From: Adenophora triphylla var. japonica
Taxonomy: Eukaryota > Streptophyta > Magnoliopsida > Asterales > Campanulaceae
DNA: 64,000 nt
Direction of reading: 5' to 3'
Assembly: GCA_022495995.1 (NCBI GenBank)
Contig: JAFEMH010002551.1
Coordinates: 248,001-312,000, forward strand
Both the position numbers and the translations under genes were made by a program. Numbering within the stretch: the first letter of the stretch is position 1; each line of letters starts with the position of its first letter. Under the pieces are notes generated by a model. The model saw only the letters and a list, made by a program, of their open reading frames with translations, was not told the DNA's origin and ran no database searches. This document shows positions 1-10,970 of this stretch, one piece after another.

Positions 1-491
1 CCACGTCGGTTTTTGCCCTGGCTGTTGGTGCGGGCAGGCTCTAGGGTGGTTTCCTGAACTTTTCTTATTCTTTCCTTGGTTGAAGCTCGGGGAGCGGGCA
101 CATGGGGTTCTTCGGCGGATGCAATGGCCGAAGCCCTCTCATACATCTCTTCCACGGTTTTAGGCCGGCTGGAGGCAAAATTCATTTTGAGGAAGGAGGA
201 GCTGAGGCCGCCCTCAAAGCAGAGTCTGATGTCTCCCTCCTCTAGGTCCACAATCTCCTCGCTCACCTTCCTGAATCGAGATATGTAATCCTTTGTAGGC
301 TCGTTTGGGGCCTGCTTGACACGGACAAGATCTGTCTTTGGTCTAGCGGGCACCCCTGCCCCAGCGAAGGCATTAAGGAAGATGCTTCTAAACTGGCTGA
401 ATGATTGGATGGTCCGGGGCTTGAGGGCTAACATCCAAGATAAGGCCTTGCCCGTGAATGTTGCAGCCAATGCCTTGCACATCACGGACTC
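1..491 (-). pseudogene. gag, downstream part (Retrotrans_gag-like)
   Basis: On the minus strand this reads as an open frame up to the window edge. It has typical plant gypsy gag features: GKALSWM, then SFSQFRSIFLNAF, then DYISRFRKVSEEI and IRLCFEGGL. This is the capsid-type domain that assembles particles for reverse transcription. It continues from the part at 7641-8527, from which it was separated by the insertion at 492. The outer 5 bases, GACTC at 487-491, are the target duplication. This half shows no stop, while the upstream half does. Confidence 0.75.
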
Positions 492-1838
492 TGATAGGTT
501 GATTTTTAGCTATGGTAATTTCTCGATTTTCTTGACATTTTATAGAAATTTTGGTATATGTTGTGTTTATTTGAGTTAAAATTGCTATACTTTGTATTCG
601 CGAGGAAATAATGTAATAGGGATATTATTGTTAGCATTTGTATGTAATATGGGACAATGGTATTTTGGAGAGGCTAATTAGAAGATCAATATTCAAGTCA
701 AGTCAGGTCAACTGCATGAAAGGGGGGCAAAGTGCAATAATGTGGATACTTCAGCGACCAAAAGGCGAGAAGCTGAAAGTTGGTGACCAAAGTAGAATTC
801 AAGAAATACAATTTCAAATTTTGTTGATGCTTTGCGCGTGGAATCCAAATTGAAAATCAGAATTAAAGAAATTGAAGGAGAGAGACAGCACATGAATGAG
901 GATCCGGCGCATGACCCAAGGAGAGTTGACCTGCAGGAGACTTTGCTTTTTTTTTATTCTTTTATTATTTCTTTTTCTTTTTCTTTTAATTATTAGTTTT
1001 AGTTTTAGGTTTGGGAGGAAGTATAAAAACTTCTCTTAGCATCAGTTTTAGGGCTCTCTTCTTTATGTTATTTTTCATCTAGAGAAAAGCTTAGAACCTT
1101 CATGAAAGCTTAAGCTTTTTGATTTTGGATTTGATTGCTTGAACCTCTATTTATCAATTTGAGGTATTTTCTTTTCTATTTGTTCATCTCTATTCATAAT
1201 TTTACTCGTGTTGATTTTAGATTTATAATTAGGGTTTGTGAACTTGATCAATTCATTTATTCTGTTTATGAATCTTTGCTAGAATTCTCTATTACTGTGC
1301 CAGTGTAGGAATTCATAAGTAGCATCTTTTCGATTTATGCATGTGCCATGGTAAATTGTTAAGTGGGTAAAATTAGACGATTATCTATATGAAATAATTG
1401 TAGAAAGCGTTCTTGATCTTAGTTTCTTAAATCGTTCATCAATTAATTCTGCGATCTAGACTGTGCCAGTTAGATTAATTTATTAATTAGGGTTTCTAGT
1501 GAGTGTGCCACTGCTAGTAACTAATCTGAAAGAAGAAACAGAGATTGAAATATATCTCGTGATCAGGTGAATAGGGTGACATTGAAAAGAGATATCAATG
1601 ATAATTGCATAATTAGGTGGGGATAGAATCAAATCTGAAGTGTTTCTAAATCATTGTTTTTACTCTTAATTAGTTTAATTTCTGTTCTTAGAAAGTAATT
1701 CAAAAACAAACAAATCCCCCCATTTGTCTGTGACTAGTTCGTAATCAATATTGTTCCCTGAGATCGATCCTGGACTTTCACTATCTACATTATTAGGAGT
1801 CCTTGTAGTAATTTGTAGGCGTGCGATTAAGCCTACCA
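492..1838 (+). repeat. 5' LTR of the Athila-like element
   Basis: TGATAGG...CCTACCA, 1347 bp, the same length as the 3' LTR. It contains a TATA-like AGTATAAAAAC near 1020-1030, a likely promoter for the element's transcript. The 3' half has several short variants of a GTGCCA motif (about 1300, 1345, 1462, 1507). Confidence 0.92.
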
Positions 1839-1862
1839 AATTTCGGCGCCGTTGTCGGGGAA
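1839..1862 (+). other. primer-binding site, tRNA-Asp-like
   Basis: Just after the LTR, CGGCGCCGTTGTCGGGGA resembles the Athila-lineage primer site (TGGCGCCGTTGCCGGGGA, complementary to the 3' end of tRNA-Asp). It differs at the first bases and at one T for C. Confidence 0.75.
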
Positions 1863-2070
1863 CGGTGTAATTGTTTACGTTCTTATTTTAAATCTTGTTC
1901 TTTTTCTTTTTATTCTCTTAGTATTTAATTTTCTTTTGTTGGTTTAGTTTAGTTAATTTTATTTTCTTTTTAGTTATTTTTAATTTTGTTAATTGTTTTA
2001 GTGTGGAACCTTGTAAGGTCCACACCTGTTCTACTGACAATCTGCTTGGAAGTTTTGAATTAGTAAACAG

Positions 2071-3100
2071 ATGGCAGATCAGACATTGAGGCGTAAAAGC
2101 GCCCCGGGTGGAGCGAGCAACCTCATGCGGTTCGGTTCCCCACTCGCCTCGGGTTACATTTGAGTTGAAGCTGGGTTTGTTGAGCCAGTTACCGCACTTT
2201 ACTGGGATGCCCGGTGAGAATCCGAATCAACATATATCCCAGTTTGTGCAGATTTGTCAGAGCATGAAGCCAGCAGCACTTCCGATTGAGCATCTCCTCC
2301 TTAGAGCATTTTCTTTCACTCTGAAAGATGATGCTAGTGCATGGTACTACTATCTGCCGCCTAACAGCATTACCACATGGCAGCAGATGAAGGAGGTGTT
2401 TCTTGATGAGTTCTTTCCTCCAGATCAGATCAATGTGATGAAGCGGGACATTAGCAACATGGAGCAGAAGGTAGAGGAGACGCTATATGATTATTATAAC
2501 AGGTTCCATAAGTTGTGCAGAAGTTGCCCGTATCATGGATTTGATGATGATCAGTTGATAGTATATTTCTATGGAGGGTTGACAGTCATGGATAAGCGGT
2601 TGGTGGATTCTTGTTGTGGGGGCAGTATACTCAACAAGACGACTGAGGAGGCTAATGAGATTATAGATGAGTTGGCTAAGAGCACTCGAACACATGGCAG
2701 GAGGTCGAGTTTCAGACATATTAGTGCTGCGAATTCTTGTAGTGGTGAGAAAAATAAGCTTGAGACAGATGTTGAGGACCTTAAGGGGATGATGAGACAA
2801 TTATTGATGGGTCCACTACAGAGTCAGCAGTATCCCACTAATCAGTATCAGTACAGACCACCATATGGTCAGCAGCAGCAGTACCAGGGTAATCAGTACA
2901 ATGATTATAGACCACCATATGGACAGCAGCAGCAGCCACCGCAACAGTCGCAGCATCCGGGACAATCTACAGAAGATATGTTTCGTACACTGGCTCAGAG
3001 TATGACCACCTTATCCAGCGGTCTTCAGCAGTATCAGCAGAGGACTGACACGAGTATCAGTGGTCTTGAGAAACAGATAGAGGCGGATGCGAGATCGTGA
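2071..3100 (+). pseudogene. gag: Athila-type gag with a frame break near the start
   Basis: The main frame (about 2108-3100) carries an Athila-type gag: LPHFTGMPGENPNQHISQF, then a region with AFSFTLKDDASAWYYYLPP, then EETLYDYYNRFHKLCRSCP. A Q-, Y- and P-rich tail with two similar RPPYGQQQQ units follows. The protein would form the particle that packages element RNA. The only ATG that fits the family's N-terminus (2071) is in another frame, which closes at 2161, so a 1-base indel between about 2095 and 2110 is inferred. The gag frame ends at 3100 and protease follows in the next frame. Confidence 0.8.
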
Positions 3101-3158
3101 GTAGGTTGGAGGCTCGGGAGTCGGAAAAGTTGCCATCACGCGAACCAGGCAAGACCTT

Positions 3159-4274
3159 TTGCAGAGTGCATGTGCCATGACTTTGCGCAGTGGTAAGGAA
3201 ACTGGGAAGGAAGTTGTACCGGAGGAGCCAGTAATTGAGGTTGAGCAGGTTGTGCCTGAGGAGAAGACCCCGGAGGAGGAAAAGAAAGCTACACCAGAGC
3301 CCACAGTTTTTGAGCCTGAGGTTCCATTCCCCGAGGCCTTGAAAGAACATCGCAAACCGGAGCCTGACAAGGCTATATATGATACTTTCAAGAGGCTTGA
3401 GGTAAACATTCCATTTTTAGACCTATTGCAGACTGTCCCGAGATATGCTAAATTCTTGAAGGAGTTGTGTAAATTGAAGAGGGATCAGAAGGCGAGAAGC
3501 CAGAAAAAGGTGAAGATGAAAGAGCATGTGTCTGCGGTCTATCATAAGAAGATGCCCAAGAAGTGCAGTGATCCGGGTATGTTTGTTATTCCTGTGTCTT
3601 TGGGTGATGATTCTGAGCATATGGCCATGCTTGACTTGGGTGCTTCAATCAATGTCATGCCTTATGCATTGTTTGAAAATCTTAAGTTGGGACCTCTACA
3701 GGATACGAGGGTAATAATTCAGTTGGCGGATAGATCTAATGCCTACCCTAAGGGGAAGGTTGAGGATGTGCTTGTTCGGGTTGGTAAATTTATTTTTCCC
3801 GCAGATTTTTATGTACTAGATATGGATACGGATCCTAAGGCTCCCATTCTGTTGGGGAGGCCATTTATGTCTACGGCTCATACTAAGTTTGATGTTTCCA
3901 ACGGATCTTTGACTATGGAGTTTGATGGAGATTTAATGGAGTTCAACATTTTTGACTCCAATAAAGACCCTAAGGATGTTCATGACTTATGTTTCATGGG
4001 TGTAGTTGAGCCGAAGGTAGAGAATGTGTTCAAGGTTTGTAGTGGGATTGATGATGTAAAAAATGGGTTGAAAATATCGGCGGTAAAACATGGACCAAGA
4101 AAGGTGAAGAATCTTCCTGAGCACCGAAAGCACGCATTTGGAGGTGAGGAAGAAGTGGCAATGGCTAGTGGTCCGATGGAGATAGAGAAGCATGGAAGTT
4201 TGAGCACGATGAACAAAAAAACTAAGGAACTTATGCAGATAATTCGAGCTCAAACGGGATGGAGTGTGCACTAA
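3159..4274 (+). CDS. Athila-type aspartic protease region
   Basis: This frame of about 370 codons follows gag in a different frame. An E- and P-rich linker comes first (residues about 15-75). It is followed by a retropepsin-like core starting GMFVIPVSLGD, with DLGASINVMP at the active-site position, then ILLGRPFMSTAH as the second conserved strand. DLGAS in place of DTGA or DSGA is usual in Athila elements. The enzyme would cleave the gag precursor. The frame closes at 4274, exactly where reverse transcriptase would be expected, and no RT motif (YxDD) follows. The frame shift from gag could be a mutation or a programmed shift; the sequence alone does not decide. Confidence 0.75.
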   Translation: MQSACAMTLRSGKETGKEVVPEEPVIEVEQVVPEEKTPEEEKKATPEPTVFEPEVPFPEALKEHRKPEPDKAIYDTFKRLEVNIPFLDLLQTVPRYAKFLKELCKLKRDQKARSQKKVKMKEHVSAVYHKKMPKKCSDPGMFVIPVSLGDDSEHMAMLDLGASINVMPYALFENLKLGPLQDTRVIIQLADRSNAYPKGKVEDVLVRVGKFIFPADFYVLDMDTDPKAPILLGRPFMSTAHTKFDVSNGSLTMEFDGDLMEFNIFDSNKDPKDVHDLCFMGVVEPKVENVFKVCSGIDDVKNGLKISAVKHGPRKVKNLPEHRKHAFGGEEEVAMASGPMEIEKHGSLSTMNKKTKELMQIIRAQTGWSVH

Positions 4275-5554
4275 TGAGGTACCATTTATTCCCTTTCGTT
4301 TAAACTGTTTTTTTAGTTTAAGCATGGGGGAGAGGACGATTGTATCATTGTTAGCTTTGGGTTCGAGTCTTGTCAAAGACTTTAAACGTTGATGCCAGCC
4401 GGGGGCCTACCCGGCGTTTGGTCTAGCTAAAGACGTTAAAGAAGGGCGGCTAACCGGGAGGCAACCCGGAATTTAATTGCTTATTTTATTGGTCATTCTG
4501 TACATTATGTTTTTAATTTTTGTGTTCTTTTTTTTATTGATGTCTAGAATCGGTGCTACTGAAGGTTTTTGTTTTGTGGTGTTGTGCAGGTGCTACTGAA
4601 GGTTTTTGTTTTGTGGTGTTGTGCAGGAAAACGCATGGGAGTGGAGCAAAATGGGGCCTGTTTTCAAAAAAAAAAAATTGGATTCAGGCGCCCGCCTCAA
4701 GGCCAGCATTGCAAGGCCAAGAAGGGCTGTGGTCGAGGCGCCCGCCCATCTCTATTCCAGGCGGCCGCACCATATTGCCCAAAACCAAGGCCATCCCACG
4801 GTATTCCATGCGCCCGCCCCACTTAAGTAGAAGAGTACGCCTCAGACTCCTCAAAATCAAGGCCACAAACTGAGTATAAGGGTAAGCCTCATTTTCAATG
4901 TAAAAAAAAAAATAGAGGCATGAAAAAAAAAAATAGAGCCCCGAAAAAAAAAAAAAAAAAAAAAAATAGAGGCTTGAAAAAAAAAATGTAATTTCGAGAC
5001 GAACAAAAGTACCTAGGCCAATGTCCCAAACCCCTTGGCCAGCTAGGCCACTACCTCGGCCACAACCCAAACTTTCCTCGGCCACAGCCCCAAACAATGC
5101 CTTGGCCATTTCTTTCCCACCACTTGTTTGATTATTTGTCCCAATGAACCTTTGCTCTTTTCAGTTGCAGCCCCTCCCATTTTTCCAGATTTTCAATTTA
5201 GCCCCTAAACTTTCTAAAATCATTTTTCCCCTTCTTTTCCCCAATTTTTCACTTTGACCCCTAAACTTGCAATCCAATCTTACCTCTCCCATTTTCTTCT
5301 TATTTTCATTTTAGTCCCTTTACTTTCAAATATCTTGAAAATGGGTCATTATTCACCCATAATCAACAGTAATTTGGGAGTAGCTCGAGCCAAGGATCTT
5401 TTTGGGGGCCAGTTTTGTTTCTACCAACCACAGTAGTACCGAGAGGTATCCCTACCCCTGTCTTATTTATTTTATACTTTTGTGATGCATATGGGACTAT
5501 GCATGATTTAGTGAGGGGGTGGGGTACATGTTTGTTGTATATGCTGTTTTGATT

Positions 5555-5603
<49 letters not shown>

Positions 5604-6293
5604 ATGAGAGGCTAAGTGAAAACCCGAGAGGGCACTTAGGCAAAAGGAGAGAGTGTGTAAAAAAAAAATAAAAAAAATTGAAAAGATGAAAAATGAGAGG
5701 CTAGGTGAAAACTGGAAACAACACCTAGGCAAAAGGTGAGTGAGTGAAACATTGCATATCATTTGCATCACCGGAGTTGGAGATATAAGGGAGGATTGGA
5801 GCGTCGGGTAGGATTGATTATTCTTGGCGTAGGACGTTTGGTTTAGAGGCGTTAAGGTAGAAAAATCCTCGTAATTCTTCTTGGTGATATAAGGGGTGTT
5901 GGTGTTTTGCACGAGGTAAGTCTTTGCTTGGGCATTGGCTTCATTTTCGAGGGAGATTGTAGTGCGAGATAAGCGTGGGGGAAAATTAGGACATCTTTAG
6001 TTCCCCTTGGCTTTTTGATGTGTGGGCCTTAGCTTGGATGTCCCGTTTTTGCATATTTGGAATTGGGGTCGAGCTAAGGCCATTGGTACCATTGTATTTT
6101 TGGAGTGATAAGGAGCGGAGTTCCATTCTCCGAGTACGTTGATTGAGTCGTTTGATTGTGTTAACTTTTGTTGTGGTTGGTTTAGAGGAGTTAGGGAAAT
6201 CATTTTCCCTCGCGCATCTGTTTTAGACCTGGAGTTAGCGAGGAATTATAAATTTACTCAGGGACGAGTAAAAGGTCTAAGCGTGGGGGAATT
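4275..6293 (+). other. non-coding 3' interior of the Athila-like element
   Basis: Two kilobases without a convincing reading frame occupy the place of pol and env. Contents: a 37-bp tandem duplication (about 4553-4626) in which each unit holds TGCTACTGAAGG; three GCGCCCGCC-centred units (about 4688, 4738, 4809); several CTCGGCCA repeats (5030-5110); an A tract (5559-5596); and two copies of a GAGAGGCTA-containing unit (5604-5660, 5692-5745). Two purine tracts of the form GCGTGGGGGAA or GCATGGGGGAG lie inside (about 4322 and 5971) besides the functional one near 6280. They may be remnants of earlier ends. Confidence 0.6.
6278..6293 (+). other. polypurine tract
   Basis: AAGCGTGGGGGAATT lies directly before the 3' LTR. 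It is the expected plus-strand priming site and resembles the Athila consensus. Confidence 0.7.
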
Positions 6294-7640
6294 TGATAGG
6301 TTGATTTTTAGCTATGGTAATTTCTCGATTTTCTTGACATTTTATAGCAATTTTGGTATATGTTGTGTTTATTTGAGTTAAAATTGCTATACTTTGTATT
6401 CGCGAGGAAATAATGTAATAGGGATATTATTGTTAGCATTTGTATGTAATATGGGACAACGGTATTTTGGAGAGGCTAATTAGAAGATCAATATTCAAGT
6501 CAAGTCAGGTCAACTGCATGAAAGGGGGGCAAAGTGCAATAATGTGGAAACTTCAGTGACCAAAAGGCGAGAAGCTGAAAGTTGGTGACCAAAGTAGAAT
6601 TCAAGAAATACAATTTCAAATTTTGTTGATGCTTTGCACGTGGAATCCAAATTGAAAATCAGAATTAAAGAAATTGAAGGAGAGAGACAGCACGTGAATG
6701 AGGATCCGGCGCATGACCCAAGGAGAGTTGACCTGCAGGAGACTTTGCTTTTTTTTTATTCTTTTATTATTTCTTTTTCTTTTTCTTTTAATTATTAGTT
6801 TTAGTTTTAGGTTTGGGAGGAAGTATAAAAACTTCTCTTAGCATCAGTTTTAGGGCTCTCTTCTTTATGTTATTTTTCATCTAGAGAAAAGCTTAGAACC
6901 TTCATGGAAGCTTAAGCTTTTTGATTTTGGATTTGATTGCTTGAACCTCTATTTATCAATTTGAGGTATTTTCTTTTCTATTTGTTCATCTCTATTCATA
7001 ATTTTACTCGTGTTGATTTTAGATTTATAATTAGGGTTTGTGAACTTGATCAATTCATTTATTACGTTTATGAATCCTTGCTAGAATTCTCTATTACTGT
7101 GCCAGTGTAGGAATTCATAAGTAGCATCTTTTCGATTTATGCATGTGCCATGGTAAATTGTTAAGTGGGTAAAATTAGACGATTATCTATATGAAATAAT
7201 TGTAGAAAGCGTTCTTGATCTTAGTTTCTTAAATCGTTCATCAATTAATTCTGCGATCTAGACTGTGCCAGTTAGATTAATTTATTAATTAGGGTTTCTA
7301 GTGAGTGTGCCACTGCTAGTAACTAATCTGAAAGAAGAAACAGAGATTGAAATATATCTCGTGATCAGGTGAATTGGGTGACATTGAAAAGAGATATCAA
7401 TGATAATTGCATAATTAGGTGGGGATAGAATCAAATCTGAAGTGTTTCTAAATCATTGTTTTTACTCTTAATTAGTTTAATTTCTGTTCTTAGAAAGTAA
7501 TTCAAAAACAAACAAATCCCCCCATTTGTCCGTGACTAGTTCGTAATCAATATTGTTCCCTGAGATCGATCCTGGACTTTCACTATCTACATTATTAGGA
7601 GTCCTTGTAGTAATTTGTAGGCGTGCGATTAAGCCTACCA
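6294..7640 (+). repeat. 3' LTR of the Athila-like element
   Basis: 1347 bp, equal in length to the 5' LTR. I counted 12 substitutions and no indels by eye against 492-1838. GACTC follows immediately (7641-7645) and matches 487-491. Confidence 0.92.
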
Positions 7641-8527
7641 GACTCATCCGAGGAGAATAAAGCCATTTGTCCCTCGAATCGTCCCATATGGCTCTTGGCA
7701 TTCTTGGAGCCATCATAGGTGTCCATTTGGGGGGGCTTGCCCTTTTGAATTGGTGCCCGGGCGATCTTATCATTGAAAGCATTCATGGTGCGGCCACACC
7801 TCTGGGCGGCCTTCTGGTGGGTCTCCCACATCTCGTTCATAAACTTGATAAATTCCGGGCTATGGTTATCAACCTTCTATTTTTTAGCTCGTGGAGTCAC
7901 GTCCTTCTCCTTGGCCGGGGCCAAGGGTCTGGCTTTGGACTTCGCACGTAGATTGGATTGGGCCTCTTCTCTAACCTCCTCGCTGTCCTCTACATGCACC
8001 ACACTGCGTTTGGCTGGCTGTCCACGCTCAAGGGTTGGTTCAACCCGATTTGCCCCCTAGCTTGACTAGCAAGCGATTTGGGGGGGGGGGGCTCGTTGGG
8101 AGAACCTTTGTGACCCTTGGGGGAACTGGAGCCCGCCGTTGGCTTCTATTTCAAACATCTCCATTTGAGCATCTGCGACGGCCATGGCCTTTGCGATCAG
8201 CTCGGATTTGGAGGCCAGAATTTCTTGCCTCCTCAGGATTTGGTCCGGGGAGAGTGGAGTAGTCAAGGCGGTGTTTTTTATAGGAGCTTGGGGAGTTTTT
8301 GGGCTATTGTTTAGTAGGGCTTGGGCTTTCTCAAAGACGTATTTCGTCTGGTTAGCTTTGTGCATAGCCTTCGACCTGTGGGAGAGGGGCCGTGGCTGTG
8401 GCTGAGAACGTGCCCCCATTCTGTTAAAAACGGAGGTCGTGGCCTTGCCTTTATTAATGATGGAGGGTGAGGCTTGGTTATCCTCTTCTAGGGTCAAATG
8501 ACCGGCGTTTTTCAATATTCTAGACAT
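7641..8527 (-). pseudogene. gag, N-terminal part, of the outer gypsy-type element
   Basis: The start at 8527 reads MSRILKNAGHLTLEEDNQAS. Downstream, in the sense of the gene, the frame reaches MDTYDGSKNAKSHMGRFEGQ and ALFSSDES, then continues at 491 across the insertion. The first half is basic and low in complexity, as in plant gag N-termini. A TAG stop lies near 7884 and an 11-G run at about 8082-8092 is a likely frame break, so the copy is dead even without the insertion. Confidence 0.72.
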
Positions 8528-8640
8528 ATTTTGTAAAGAAAATGAGTGGAAAAAGAAGAGCCTTTCGGCACTTGTTTTGTTTAGGACACGAGAGGTGCCT
8601 TGAAAACAAAATACACGGGAAGTGAATAAAGAAAAGATCT

Positions 8641-8662
8641 AGATTCCCGGCAATGGAACCAC
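8641..8662 (-). other. primer-binding region of the outer element
   Basis: Read on the minus strand directly after the LTR end: GTGGTTCCATTGCCGGGAAT. Position and the TGG start fit a tRNA primer site. I cannot name the tRNA. Confidence 0.5.
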
Positions 8663-9524
8663 TGATGACGCCAAGCTTTTCAGGGTCAGGAGCGGTTCAA
8701 GGATATCTGGCTGGATATATTTATTGGATTGATTGTACCTAAATCACAACACAGAAAAGCACCGTTAAGGTCAAAGTTGGATGTTACTCCAACTCAGGCC
8801 CTCGGGTGTGAGAGTAAGAATACTGAGATAATAAGACTTTGAATACCTTGGAGTGTGTGTGTGTGTGTTTAGGGTTTTAGAGTAATAGGGCTTACTCAAT
8901 ATATTTGGAACTTACCTTGCCCAAGGGGACAAAGGTCTTCTATTTATAGGCAATGTAGTGGTGCTTGTTGATGTAAGCAATGAGATCAGCCCTATGGGGC
9001 ACTTTGGTATTTGACCAGCTACACATGTCCGCAGCTAATTGGCCCTGTCAGGGAGGGAACATTGACTGCTGCAGGGGCATGGCTGAAAGGGACATGAGCC
9101 GTGTGGCTGACTTGGCGCATTAAATGAAATAGTAGGCGCCTGACTGAGCCACATTAAATGCGTGATGGGGGAGCCGGCAACTTGCATGTCAGAGCCAGTA
9201 AGCTAACTTGCTCAGTAAGGCTTTGACATTAACCGGGAGGCAGGTGAGATAACCGGAGGCGCATGAGCCGCGGTCAACATCGTGGCCGCGGTCAAAGGTA
9301 TTTGACGCGGGCACAGAAGACGCGGTCATGCCTCCTGCGGGCACCGATCCAGCGGTCAGGATCCCTGCGGTCTTCGAATTGGGATAATGCGGGGAGGGAT
9401 GCGGTCTTGACCTCAAGGGCCTATCTGTCCGCGGTCTTCCCCCCAGCGGTCTAGGAACTGCCACGTCACTGGTTCCTTGGGCCAGATCGAGCGCGGGCCC
9501 GGTCCAATAGATCCGGGCTCATCA
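8663..9524 (-). repeat. 5' LTR of the outer gypsy-type element
   Basis: 862 bp bounded by TGATGA and TCATCA. The right boundary is precise because PELOTA-like coding sequence resumes at 9525. A minus-strand TATA-like CTATAAATAG lies near 8940-8949. The U3 part (9190-9470) is GC-rich with repeated GCGGTC units. Its 3' partner lies outside the window. Confidence 0.75.
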
Positions 9525-10970
9525 AATCCATAACAAGCATGGTCAAAATCGCTCGATAAAACATCCATAAACTCCTTAAACCCCTTAATCTCAATTGCCG
9601 TCTTAGTATCCTTTATTAAGGACATAACTTTATCTTCCAATACCCCCTTCAAACTCCCCTTTTCGCCCTTACTTGTTTTAACCATCACAATTCTTGATTT
9701 GTTGTTCAGTATCAATTTTGTCTTCATTTTACGTGCCTCTGATATTAAATAATGTTGGAATTCATCTTTTATTGGTCCGGGACTCAGGGGCGGATCCGGG
9801 GGCAGGTGGGGCACTCGCCCCACGGCAAATGCAGTGAAAATTTTTTTTTTTGCCCCCACCAAATTTTTGTTATATATGTAAATATATAATTAACTTCAAG
9901 ATTAATACCAGTGACTGGTGTGGTTCAGTGGTAGAAGGAGTGAAGTTAAAGCCTTTTGTGTTTCCTTTTAAATCCATGTTCGAACCCTGCTACCTACATT
10001 TTCAATTAATTTTGTCTTCCATCTTTGCTATTCTTTCTCTTAACAGTTTTGTTTTTCTCTTTCTCCTAATTTCCTCACATTTTTTCAATCTTAATTAAAT
10101 CGTTAGGCTTTTCCCATTTTTTTTGTTTTTGGTCTTTCTTCCTATTATCCCAAGTTTAATTAGCAAATTTGAATTTCTTTTTTGTACGAGTAATATATTT
10201 TAAAAAATTGTTTGCGTTAAATACTTCAACATTATTTCAATCGTTCTTTGAATTATTTACTTTTATCATTTTTGTTAACTAAAATACATTGTATTTCATG
10301 GATCCGACCCATTTTTACTTGTTCGGACCCGAGAATTTTTTTTGCTACGCCTGAACCCCGTGTAAATGTAATCTTGCCCCCTAGGTCCATTCGCCCGCCC
10401 CTGGGACTACCAATGACCACGTAACGAATGTTGTCGAAATCTATGTGCTTGATGAAAGAGCCAAAAACATCGTCAAAGTGTTCATTTGATTTTGACTTTG
10501 TAACGTTTTTGTTACAAGTCATCGTGGCACAAAGTGTCACACTTTTTCCCACCAAGAAAATATTGGTCAACCCTTCTTGCGTTTTAAAACAACGGCTAAC
10601 TCCGCGGATTTGGCACCATCGCAGCCGTCCATTAATTCGTTGATTCTTTAAGCATCCCTTTTGTTTTTCTTCAAAACAAGCTCCTTATTTTCCTCCAATT
10701 CTATGGTCTGGAAAGCGCCGGCCTTGACGTGCTCTTTCTCCGCCGCGATCTTGCCGCGGATGGCGGAGGAGGATTTGGTGTACTCGACGGCGGTGATTTT
10801 CAGGTCGAGATCGACTCTGACGCGGAGGAGTCGGGTGTGAGGTTGATTTATGGGTGGAGACGGTGTCGCCGGTGGAGAGGGGGTTGAAAGCATAAGTCGT
10901 CGAAATCTTCAGGTAGGATCTTGACGGTGCCGGATTGATTGAGGACGATGCTTTTCTCTAAAAGCTTCAT
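9525..10970 (-). pseudogene. PELOTA-like ribosome-rescue factor, broken copy
   Basis: PELOTA (Dom34) works with HBS1 to release stalled ribosomes. On the minus strand from an ATG at 10970, blocks match the family in order: MKLLEKSIVLNQSGTVKILP; VDLDLKITAVEYTKSSSAIR; IRGKIAAEKEHVKAGAFQT; TNIFLVGKSVTLCATM; HIDFDNIRYVVIGSP; ISEARKMKTKLILNNKSRI; MSLIKDTKTAIEIKGFKEF and ACYG. The copy needs several frame changes and has stops (about 10858, 10650). A 619-bp MITE sits after VVIGSP, and the gypsy LTR cuts it after ACYG, so the last quarter is missing or lies left of the window. No introns are seen over about 830 coding bases, which suggests a retrocopy or an intronless paralogue. Confidence 0.85.
9785..10403. 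mobile_element. hAT-type MITE (CAGGGGCGGA ends), copy 1
   Basis: 619 bp, starting CAGGGGCGGATCC and ending CGCCCGCCCCTG. It is flanked by GGACT on both sides (an 8-bp duplication would be usual for hAT, so the flank is only partly preserved). It is closely similar throughout to 28565-29191. It carries no reading frame of note but has a tRNA-like segment at about 9914-9990. It interrupts the PELOTA-like coding sequence. Confidence 0.78.

Larger units (their letters stand above)
492..7640 (+). mobile_element. Athila-like LTR retrotransposon, non-autonomous (gag-protease only)
   Basis: The element is complete. Two 1347-bp LTRs (492-1838 and 6294-7640) start TGATAGG and end CCTACCA, and are flanked by the 5-bp duplication GACTC (487-491, 7641-7645). 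A tRNA-Asp-like primer site follows the 5' LTR and a purine tract precedes the 3' LTR. The interior of about 4.45 kb encodes an Athila-type gag and an aspartic protease. It has no reverse transcriptase, RNase H or integrase, so mobility would need proteins from a partner element. About a dozen substitutions separate the LTRs by eye, which makes it a recent insertion. Confidence 0.9.
1..9524 (-). mobile_element. Ty3/gypsy-type LTR retrotransposon, 5' part, split by a nested element
   Basis: The element reads right to left. Its 5' LTR is 8663-9524, a primer-binding region follows at 8641-8662, and gag starts at 8527 and runs off the window edge at base 1. The gag is interrupted by another element (492-7640) flanked by GACTC on both sides. 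Joining the two gag parts across one GACTC restores a continuous reading frame. No reverse transcriptase is in the window, so the gypsy assignment rests on the gag type only. The pol region and 3' LTR should lie left of the window. Confidence 0.8.

Noticed and set aside
4684..5109. 141-codon frame on the minus strand.
   Set aside because: Made of repeat units and phenylalanine runs from A tracts within the Athila-like element; no family features.
7477..7636. Minus-strand frame crossing the LTR end into gag.
   Set aside because: Only the part beyond 7641 is gag; the rest is LTR read by chance.
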